Of a DNA stretch of 7,969 bases, positions 1 to 4,002 are shown in pieces. Location: positions 1 to 7,969 of the forward strand of contig JBHHXE010000100.1 of assembly GCA_046756865.1 (NCBI GenBank). Reading direction: 5' to 3'. The notes below the pieces were generated by a model, which searched no databases, was not told the origin of the DNA, and was given only the letters and a program-made list of their open reading frames with translations. A program made the position numbers and the translations under genes. The stretch comes from DUAG01 sp046756865 (GTDB taxonomy: Bacteria > Nitrospirota > Nitrospiria > SBBL01 > JAADHI01). Each line of letters opens with the position of its first letter. The stretch's first letter is position 1.

Positions 1-55
1 AGGACACCGCCCTTTCACGGCGGTAACGGCGGTTCAAATCCGCCTGGGGACGCCA
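1..55 (+). tRNA. tRNA-Glu (anticodon TTC), 5' end cut by window
   Basis: The 3' part of a glutamate tRNA. The anticodon stem is CCGCC (7-11) with GGCGG (19-23), enclosing a 7-nt loop CTTTCAC whose middle TTC (14-16) reads GAA codons. The T arm is GGCGG, TTCAAAT, CCGCC (29-45). It is followed by the acceptor strand TGGGGAC, discriminator G and an encoded CCA at 53-55. Compared with the E. coli tRNA-Glu, about 21 nt (the 5' acceptor strand and most of the D arm) lie outside the window. The encoded CCA and intact arms argue for a functional gene rather than an attachment-site remnant. Confidence 0.95.
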
Positions 56-209
56 TTTATCGTCCCTTTTTAGTATAAAGGGGCTGTCTGGATCTTCATC
101 TGCTCGGTTTCATTCCGTAATTAGATCTATGCCTTAGCCCAATCCACAAAATCTAACCTAATTAGGATTTCATTCCCAAGTAGAATGGCCTATAATTATC
201 CTGCTTGAA

Positions 210-246
210 GGTCCCCGTTTTCTTTTCTGATAGATGGGGCCTTTTG
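210..246 (+). terminator. Weak terminator-like hairpin
   Basis: GGTCCCC (210-216) can pair imperfectly with GGGGCC (236-241), one mismatch interrupting the stem, with a U-rich tail after it. The loop is about 19 nt, large for an intrinsic terminator. It may end tRNA-operon transcription before the promoter-like TATAAT at 280. Low confidence. Confidence 0.25.
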
Positions 247-279
247 TGTACGGAGAAGCGTCTGCGAAATTCAATCAAG

Positions 280-285
280 TATAAT
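280..285 (+). promoter_or_regulatory. Candidate -10 box upstream of the surface-repeat gene
   Basis: A perfect TATAAT at 280-285, about 70 nt before the GTG start at 356. No recognisable -35 hexamer lies 16-18 nt upstream (the region reads AGCGTC), so it would be a weak or activator-dependent promoter. This is the best promoter candidate for the 356-1306 gene pair. Confidence 0.35.
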
Positions 286-355
286 AAGGGATGAAGGTTT
301 TGTTCCGGGGGAAGGTCCTCTTCTCTTCGCCGTTAGCATTTACGTTAGAATAGGG

Positions 356-1006
356 GTGTTCGTTATAAAGCTTACCGTCTTATTATCTATCCTGCTTGGT
401 TTGCTTGTTGTCGATAATGCCTTCGCTTTTATGGGCGTTTCAACAGAAGGCACAAGTTTGAATCTGAGTGATGTCGGCTCTGTCGGAAGGGTGATGAACG
501 GCCTGAGTCTGAGCCTTGGAGATCCCTTATTTGCTACAGATGCGCTCTATCGTAAACCAGGTGATGATGTAGATGGCATTTCAAGTTCGTTTGAAACGGC
601 TTCACGGTCATTCAACGGGATCTCGATCAATCTGTCCGGCGAGTTTTCCGCCGGGGGGATTACGGGGTTGGCGATAGGCCCATATGCGGTATGGGGCGGA
701 GATCTGGCGGGGATCTTTGTCGGGGCGGGTGTTGTGGTAAGAGATTTGTCTGGCATCGCGCTGGGCGGTGTTCTGATGGGGGATCGGGTCAACGGAATCG
801 AAATCGGCCTGATGATCCAGGTCGAGCAAAAAATAAAAGGCCTGGCGATTGCCGTCTCGAACAGAACGAGGCGCTTAAGCGGTCTGCAGATCGGGCTGCT
901 GAACTATGCCGAAGTGCTTTATGGCGTTCAAATCGGCCTGATCAACTATGCCGGAAACAACCCGAAAGGACTTCAGTGGCTCCCTGTGATCAACATGAAT
1001 TTCTAG
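356..1006 (+). CDS. Exported surface-repeat protein (LA_2272-type glycine repeats)
   Basis: A 216-residue exported protein of unknown function. Residues 1-24 form a signal peptide (hydrophobic core 5-19, likely cleavage after AFA). From about residue 86 to the end runs a series of eight to nine repeats of 14-16 residues with the pattern hydrophobic-x-Gly-hydrophobic-x-Ile-Gly, for example SGLQIGLLNYAE and YGVQIGLINYAG. This resembles the LA_2272-type surface repeat found in spirochaetes and Bacteroidetes, expected to form short beta strands in an outer-membrane or surface fold; the C-terminal Phe also fits an outer-membrane protein. The GTG start is chosen because it gives a complete signal peptide. 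Its AGGGG lies too close to be a good ribosome site, so start confidence is moderate. The stop overlaps the ribosome site of the next gene, suggesting co-transcription. Family assignment is from repeat pattern only. Confidence 0.75.
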   Translation: MFVIKLTVLLSILLGLLVVDNAFAFMGVSTEGTSLNLSDVGSVGRVMNGLSLSLGDPLFATDALYRKPGDDVDGISSSFETASRSFNGISINLSGEFSAGGITGLAIGPYAVWGGDLAGIFVGAGVVVRDLSGIALGGVLMGDRVNGIEIGLMIQVEQKIKGLAIAVSNRTRRLSGLQIGLLNYAEVLYGVQIGLINYAGNNPKGLQWLPVINMNF

Positions 1007-1009
1007 GAG
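1005..1009 (+). promoter_or_regulatory. Ribosome binding site deciding the GTG start at 1019
   Basis: AGGAG at 1005-1009 lies 9 nt before GTG 1019 and overlaps the TAG stop (1004-1006) of the upstream gene. This suits translational coupling and supports the GTG start. Confidence 0.6.
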
Positions 1010-1018
1010 TCGTTCTAG

Positions 1019-1306
1019 GTGAAAAATAAACCGCGAGTGGAAATTGCTTATTGTACACAGTGCCGTTGGTTATTGCGGGCCGCGTGGGTGGCTCAGGAGT
1101 TACTGACAACCTTCGAAACTGAGTTGGGAGAGGTCGCGCTCTGTCCTGCAAGCGGCGGTATTTTTGTGATTCGGGTCGACGGCGAGATCCTCTGGTCCAG
1201 AAAGGACCGTGGGCGGTTTCCTGAGTCAAAAGAAATCAAGCAGTTGATCCGGGATCGGATTTCCCCAGAAAAGGACCTTGGGCACTCAGACTACAAAGCG
1301 TATTGA
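1019..1306 (+). CDS. SelW/SelT/SelH (Rdx) family thioredoxin-like protein
   Basis: A 95-residue cytoplasmic protein of the Rdx family (SelT/SelW/SelH). Residues 6-15 form the first strand and redox motif, ending in CTQC (Cys12, Cys15), the family's CxxC/CxxU site. Here the second position is an ordinary Cys codon, so it is not a selenoprotein. The later segment GGIFVIRVDGEILWSR, then GRFPE and a C-terminal helix, is typical of bacterial members. The family has a thioredoxin-like fold; substrates in bacteria are poorly known, so only a thiol-redox role can be inferred. It starts with GTG, 12 bp after the surface-repeat gene. Length is normal for the family. Confidence 0.88.
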   Translation: MKNKPRVEIAYCTQCRWLLRAAWVAQELLTTFETELGEVALCPASGGIFVIRVDGEILWSRKDRGRFPESKEIKQLIRDRISPEKDLGHSDYKAY

Positions 1307-1319
1307 AGAAGAGATGTTC

Positions 1320-1350
1320 CCATCCCTGGATGGTCCCGGCACAATTTTTT
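1320..1350 (+). terminator. Possible weak terminator after the SelW-like gene
   Basis: CCATC (1320-1324) and GATGG (1329-1333) form a 5-bp hairpin with a CCTG loop. A run of six T follows only 11 nt later (1345-1350), so the geometry is not canonical. It is the only terminator-like structure between this gene and the next. Confidence 0.25.
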
Positions 1351-1438
1351 CCAACTTTGCCCCACCGAAAATAACTTCAATCATCCTTTCCTTCAATCCT
1401 TTGTCAACCGATCCTGGTTTCATGCGTTATATAGAGTG

Positions 1439-1457
1439 TATGCATTGAATCTGCATA
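1439..1457. promoter_or_regulatory. Inverted repeat TATGCA-N7-TGCATA, candidate operator
   Basis: Perfect 6-bp arms (1439-1444 and 1452-1457) separated by 7 nt. They lie directly after an AT-rich TATATA stretch (1428-1433) that could be part of a promoter for the repeat-protein gene at 1525. The half-site spacing suits a dimeric regulator. No clear -35/-10 pair with standard spacing was found, so the regulatory role is an inference. Confidence 0.3.
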
Positions 1458-1524
1458 AGGAGAACAATCTCGGCCTTTTCTTGGCGAGGGTCTCTAATCG
1501 ATGAGAACAATGGAGGGATGAATA

Positions 1525-1935
1525 ATGAAAAAGATGCTACTATTAGGTATAACGACGATGAGTATGCTGTCATTTGGATATGCGATTGCCGAAGACAATT
1601 TGGGCGAACGGATTAATAAACGTTTGGACAAAAAAGGCGATCAAGTGAGTGAGCGGCTGGATAAAATTGGCGACCGCGTGAATGCTCACCTTGACCGCGT
1701 TGGAAAGAAAACAGATGGAAAGCTGGATCGGGTTGGAGACCGGATTGATGACCGTCTGGATAGAAAAGCTAAGAAAATTCGTACGCATTTTGATCGAAAA
1801 GGGGATCGGATTCAGGACCGTCTGGAGCATCGTAGGGATCGCAGGGAACGGCGCCACAGGCGGCACCGCCGGGATCATCCCCGTCTCACGGATCGTCCAG
1901 CTCACCCCCGAATGAATATGCAGAGGGGACGCTAA
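1525..1935 (+). CDS. Secreted hendecad-repeat basic protein
   Basis: A 136-residue exported protein, not recognised as a named family. Residues 1-22 are a signal peptide (Lys-Lys, hydrophobic core, AIA before Glu23). Residues 30-106 are seven consecutive 11-residue repeats without any insertion; the consensus is I-x-x-R-L-D-K/R-x-G-D-R (units such as VSERLDKIGDR and TDGKLDRVGDR). The 11-residue period predicts amphipathic helix or a hendecad coiled coil. The tail (107-136) is rich in Arg, His and Pro and strongly basic, which could bind metals, nucleic acid or acidic polymers; this is inference. The ATG is supported by GGAGGG (1512-1517) with a 7-nt spacer. A strong terminator follows, then the sigma-factor operon. 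Low complexity limits homology inference. Confidence 0.8.
   Translation: MKKMLLLGITTMSMLSFGYAIAEDNLGERINKRLDKKGDQVSERLDKIGDRVNAHLDRVGKKTDGKLDRVGDRIDDRLDRKAKKIRTHFDRKGDRIQDRLEHRRDRRERRHRRHRRDHPRLTDRPAHPRMNMQRGR
1612..1842 (+). repeat. Seven in-frame 33-bp units encoding 11-residue repeats
   Basis: Seven contiguous units of exactly 33 bp encode the hendecads of the secreted protein. The units keep the protein pattern (LD at positions 5-6, G at 9 in most, D/R at 10-11), but their DNA differs widely. This suggests old duplications held by selection on the protein rather than a recent tandem expansion. Confidence 0.8.
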
Positions 1936-1960
1936 TACTCCGTCGGAAAGAGTTGTTGTG

Positions 1961-1988
1961 GCCCCGCCGAGACTGTGGCGGGGCTTTT
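1961..1988 (+). terminator. Strong intrinsic terminator between repeat protein and sigma factor
   Basis: GCCCCGCC (1961-1968) pairs perfectly with GGCGGGGC (1977-1984), 8 bp, with an 8-nt loop, followed by TTTT (1985-1988). It lies 26 bp after the stop at 1935 and 35 bp before the sigma GTG. The short T run may allow some readthrough into the sigma operon. It also argues against the longer sigma reading frame that begins inside the hairpin at 1975. Confidence 0.85.
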
Positions 1989-2012
1989 GAGTCGGGGCAT
2001 ATACAGATGGGC

Positions 2013-2018
2013 AGGGAG
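2013..2018 (+). promoter_or_regulatory. Ribosome binding site deciding the sigma-factor start
   Basis: AGGGAG at 2013-2018, 4 nt before GTG 2023. The reading frame is open further upstream to a GTG at 1975, but that codon lies in the terminator hairpin and has no ribosome site. 2023 is therefore preferred. Confidence 0.55.
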
Positions 2019-2022
2019 AGTA

Positions 2023-2580
2023 GTGTCAAATTTGAACAAGTCTCAGGCATTAGATCTTTTTCTGTCCAGCGTGGAGCGTCGCGCTTTTTGTATTGCACAG
2101 ATCACAACGCGGGACCGGGAGGAGGCGCTTGATCTGGTTCAGGATTCCATGCTCAAGCTGGTCCAGAAATATCGTTCCAGGGATGAGGAGGAATGGGGTC
2201 CTCTTTTTTATCGAATTCTCCAACGCCGTATTCAGGATTGGCGGCGTCGGACCTGGGTGCGGAACCGATGGCGAGTTTGGTACAATAAAGCGACCGCAGA
2301 GGATGGAGGGGAGCGGGATGACCCGATTGAAAGAGCGGCCGATCCTAATGTTTCAGATTTGGCAGATCAGATGAGCCATAAACGGGGGGTCAAGGCCTTG
2401 CAGAGTGAGCTTGAAGCACTTCCTTTTCGGCAAAGACAGGCCTTCCTCTTGAGGACCTGGGAGGGCTTTAGTGTCGAAGAGACGGCCAGGACGATGGGAT
2501 GTTCTGCCGGGAGTGTAAAGACCCACTATTCGCGTGCCGTTCACGTACTCCGTGAGCGCTTGAAGGGCTATAAACCATGA
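2023..2580 (+). CDS. ECF-type RNA polymerase sigma factor
   Basis: A 185-residue sigma-70-family factor with region 2 and region 4 only, as in ECF (group IV) factors; it directs RNA polymerase to a small regulon. Region 2 covers roughly residues 10-76, with the core EEALDLVQDSMLKLV and the following WGPLFYRILQRRIQDW, including the tryptophans expected in the -10-binding helix. Region 4 covers about 125-185, with the helix-turn-helix FSVEETARTMGCSAGSVKTH near 149-168. The long linker between them is charged. It resembles sigma factors that precede DUF3619 and DUF3106 genes in Proteobacteria. The TGA stop overlaps the ATG of the next gene (ATGA), so the two are translationally coupled, as is usual for a sigma/anti-sigma pair. 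No promoter is obvious in the 35 bp after the terminator, so readthrough or an atypical autoregulated promoter is possible. Confidence 0.9.
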   Translation: MSNLNKSQALDLFLSSVERRAFCIAQITTRDREEALDLVQDSMLKLVQKYRSRDEEEWGPLFYRILQRRIQDWRRRTWVRNRWRVWYNKATAEDGGERDDPIERAADPNVSDLADQMSHKRGVKALQSELEALPFRQRQAFLLRTWEGFSVEETARTMGCSAGSVKTHYSRAVHVLRERLKGYKP

Positions 2581-2918
2581 ATGCTGATGAGGGAAAGGGG
2601 CCTTTTCCTGCCTCCGCAAAGCAGATGTTGGACAGGCTGGCGGAAGATCTTGATCCGCAGACCGTATCCCGTTTGCGCCAGGCAAGACAGCGAGCGCTTC
2701 AATTGCCGGTGAGGAAGGTCAGGTGGCTTGTCCCAGCGGCCGGATTGGCGATGACGACGGCGCTTATTGCTCTTTTCCTTTGGCAGGGGGCGCCACAATC
2801 AAACGAGATTTCTTTTGCCATGGAGGATCTTGAACTCCTCGCAAGGGCGGAGCCCCTGGATTTTTACGGAGACCTGGAATTCTACAGCTGGCTGGAGGAG
2901 CGCGAGGGTGAGGGGTAA
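2577..2918 (+). CDS. Single-span membrane protein, DUF3619-like candidate anti-sigma factor
   Basis: A 113-residue protein with a cytoplasmic N-terminus (1-49), one membrane span (about 50-69, WLVPAAGLAMTTALIALFLW) and an acidic periplasmic tail (70-113). The N-terminal part (MLDRLAEDLDPQTVSRLRQARQRAL, from residue 17) matches the general look of DUF3619 proteins, which sit directly after ECF sigma factors and before DUF3106 genes in beta- and gammaproteobacteria. Position, topology and the 4-bp ATGA overlap with the sigma gene make it the likely anti-sigma or signal-relay partner. There is no zinc-binding ZAS motif (no His/Cys cluster), so it is not a classical zinc anti-sigma factor. The function is inferred from context. 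Confidence 0.75.
   Translation: MNADEGKGPFPASAKQMLDRLAEDLDPQTVSRLRQARQRALQLPVRKVRWLVPAAGLAMTTALIALFLWQGAPQSNEISFAMEDLELLARAEPLDFYGDLEFYSWLEEREGEG
2894..2900 (+). promoter_or_regulatory. Ribosome binding site deciding the GTG start at 2908
   Basis: GGAGGAG at 2894-2900 is 7 nt before GTG 2908. The frame is open back to 2767, but the upstream part has no ribosome site and overlaps the DUF3619-like gene. Starting at 2908 instead exposes a clean signal peptide. Confidence 0.7.
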
Positions 2919-3201
2919 GTGGTTATTCGTCGGAATGGCCGCCCTCTCCTTTTCGGGAAGCGCCGTTGCGAAAGAAAGTCAGGGGAGCCTTCCCCTGGAT
3001 ATTGAATTTCTCGAATTTCTGGGAGGTTGGGAGACGAATGATGGTGTTTGGATCGACCCGCTCTCACTTGCTTCTGATTCGGATGCGGCGCGTGAATCCG
3101 AGATAATGGAAGGGAGTCGGCTGACCGGCGACGAAGGCGATAATGCTCCTTTTAGTAAAGAGGGGACGTCTTCCACAGGGGAGAAAGATGAAGACGATTA
3201 G
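2908..3201 (+). CDS. Small acidic exported protein of the sigma/DUF3106 operon
   Basis: A 97-residue protein overlapping the previous gene by 11 bp. Residues 1-21 are a signal peptide (AVA before Lys22). The mature start carries a short conserved-looking block, LPLDIEFLEFLGGWE then DGVWIDPLSL (about 28-54). The rest (55-97) is disordered-looking and acidic, ending in KDEDD. Small exported proteins with an EFLEFLGxW-like block occur in equivalent positions in proteobacterial sigma/DUF3106 operons; this is a recollection of the family pattern, not a search result. The mature protein is acidic and the next gene product strongly basic, so the two may interact in the periplasm. Its role is otherwise unknown. 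Confidence 0.7.
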   Translation: MRGKWLFVGMAALSFSGSAVAKESQGSLPLDIEFLEFLGGWETNDGVWIDPLSLASDSDAARESEIMEGSRLTGDEGDNAPFSKEGTSSTGEKDEDD

Positions 3202-3250
3202 CGGTTATAGATGCGTCATGAGGCGTTCACCCGGGATCGGGGAATATTTA

Positions 3251-3754
3251 ATGAAGGTTACGGTCGGGTGTGCCTTGGTCCTCTCGTTGTTCCTTTCTTC
3301 CGTATGGGCCAATGCGGATCGTTCTGGGATCTCTTGGGAGAATTTAAGTCAGAAGGAGCAAAGTCTTCTTCAGCGTTTTAGAGAGACCTGGGATCAACTC
3401 CCTTCAACCCGGCAGGAACAGATTCGACGAGGGGCCAGGCGTTGGGAAACCTTGACGCCCGCACAGCGCCGACGGGCCCGTATCCAATTTAAACGATGGA
3501 AGGCGCTTTCTTTGAAAGAGAAGAAACAAATTCGAAGGCGTTTTAAGAGATTTCTTCAGCTTTCCCCAAAGGAAAGGGAGGCACTTCAGAGGCGAAGGAC
3601 GTGGTTTCAAAATCTTTCTCCTGAACGCCGAGAACTCCTTCGGAGTGAGTGGGACCGTCTTTCTCCAGAGAGAAGAGAGCGGCTTCGCGATCGGCTTGGA
3701 ATCGACCGGATGAGGCGGCGGCCGCGGACAGACCGCCAACATCTCACCCGTTAA
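3251..3754 (+). CDS. DUF3106-domain periplasmic protein with 18-residue repeats
   Basis: A 167-residue exported basic protein. Residues 1-22 form a signal peptide (MKVTVG, core ALVLSLFL, ANA before Asp23). Residues 29-136 are six successive 18-residue units of pattern W/F-x-x-L-S/T-P-x-x-R-x-x-L, e.g. WETLTPAQRRRARIQFKR and FQNLSPERRELLRSEWDR, with a partial seventh. This is the DUF3106 signature. The LTPAQR and LSPERR motifs recall the LTxxQ motif of CpxP/Spy periplasmic chaperones, a similarity not proven homologous. The chosen ATG has GGGGA 7 nt upstream and gives a normal signal peptide; an alternative ATG at 3188 with AGGGGAG would add 21 residues and overlap the previous gene by 14 bp. 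As the last gene of the sigma operon, it is a plausible periplasmic effector or sensor. No metal ligands are clustered. Confidence 0.85.
   Translation: MKVTVGCALVLSLFLSSVWANADRSGISWENLSQKEQSLLQRFRETWDQLPSTRQEQIRRGARRWETLTPAQRRRARIQFKRWKALSLKEKKQIRRRFKRFLQLSPKEREALQRRRTWFQNLSPERRELLRSEWDRLSPERRERLRDRLGIDRMRRRPRTDRQHLTR
3335..3658 (+). repeat. Six in-frame 54-bp units encoding 18-residue helical repeats
   Basis: Each unit is exactly 54 bp and starts with a Trp or Phe codon, followed three residues later by Leu and Ser/Thr/Pro. The register never slips over 324 bp. DNA identity between units is low, so the repeat is maintained at protein level. Confidence 0.75.
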
Positions 3755-3810
3755 ATCTTCAATTCTCCCAAGATGTCGCGATGTCGGCTAAGGTCTCCTC
3801 CCTATTAAAC

Positions 3811-3872
3811 GCCGTAAACGGTGAATCATGATGAAGTGAATGGGTTGGATTTTTATCCCTTCACCGTTCACC
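3811..3872. repeat. Palindromic heptamer-repeat element
   Basis: AACGGTGAA (3817-3825) and TTCACCGTT (3860-3868) are perfect 9-bp inverted arms around a 34-nt loop. The left side reads GTAAACG GTGAATC and later GTGAATG; the right side repeats TTCACCG TTCACC. Both arms thus look like decayed GTGAACG heptamer tracts in opposite orientation. Inside, GTGAATGGG can also pair with CCCTTCAC. No T run follows either arm, so this is not a standard terminator. Confidence 0.5.
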
Positions 3873-3986
3873 AAATTTCCAAAAAAGTCTCTTTTGCCTT
3901 CTCCTTCAGGAGGCTTATGTGGTTTACTTCAAGTTTAACCTCAGATCTTGAGGCTGAGCAAATCCTACAAATCCCTTCCTGAATAT

Positions 3987-3994
3987 GCTATCAT
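3987..3994 (+). promoter_or_regulatory. Extended -10 promoter element, predicts leaderless mRNA
   Basis: TGCTATCAT (3986-3994) matches an extended -10 (TGnTATAAT) with one mismatch. The -35 region is poor (TACAAA at 3966-3971), which is common for extended -10 promoters. The hexamer ends 8 nt before ATG 4003, so transcription would begin at or within a few bases of the start codon. No ribosome site lies upstream of this ATG. Confidence 0.45.
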
Positions 3995-4002
3995 CCCTTC
4001 CT

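Larger units (their letters stand above)
56..355. other. Intergenic region after tRNA-Glu
   Basis: No convincing gene. The stretch holds CCCTTT/AAAGGG arms (64-69 and 77-82) just after the tRNA, a 10-bp perfect palindrome CCTAATTAGG (157-166), a weak terminator-like hairpin near 210-246, and a consensus TATAAT at 280-285. A 20-codon ATG frame (291-353) ends 2 nt before the GTG of the next gene. None of these alone proves a function. Confidence 0.5.
3755..4002. other. Intergenic region between sigma operon and heme-SUMF1 gene
   Basis: About 250 bp without a credible gene. It contains a long inverted repeat built from GTGAA-type heptamers (3811-3872), a CCTCA/TGAGG hairpin (3939-3953) whose GAGGCTGAG flank can re-pair, and an extended -10 element directly before ATG 4003. 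A small overlapping reading frame (to 3831) has no ribosome site or family resemblance. Confidence 0.5.

Noticed and set aside
29..55. tRNA-Glu 3' end as an integration attachment site
   Set aside because: No integrase gene and no second copy of the tRNA 3' end were seen in the window.
691..1029. A 112-residue frame inside the surface-repeat gene, + strand
   Set aside because: Out-of-frame shadow of the glycine-repeat coding sequence, with Arg/Cys-rich composition and no ribosome site.
1019..1306. Selenoprotein (Sec-containing SelW)
   Set aside because: The redox motif is encoded as Cys-Thr-Gln-Cys, with no in-frame TGA at the active site.
1612..1842. CRISPR or other spaced DNA repeat
   Set aside because: The 33-bp periodicity is in-frame protein repetition with diverged DNA and no spacers.
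1975..2022. N-terminal extension of the sigma factor from GTG 1975
   Set aside because: The codon lies in the loop and 3' arm of a strong terminator and has no ribosome site; GTG 2023 has AGGGAG upstream and retains all of region 2.
2767..2907. Longer start of the small acidic protein, giving 144 residues
   Set aside because: It overlaps the DUF3619-like gene for 140 bp and hides the signal peptide that starts at GTG 2908 behind a well-spaced GGAGGAG.
3649..3831. 60-residue frame at the end of the DUF3106 gene
   Set aside because: Mostly a frame-shifted reading of the DUF3106 sequence; no domain and no ribosome site.
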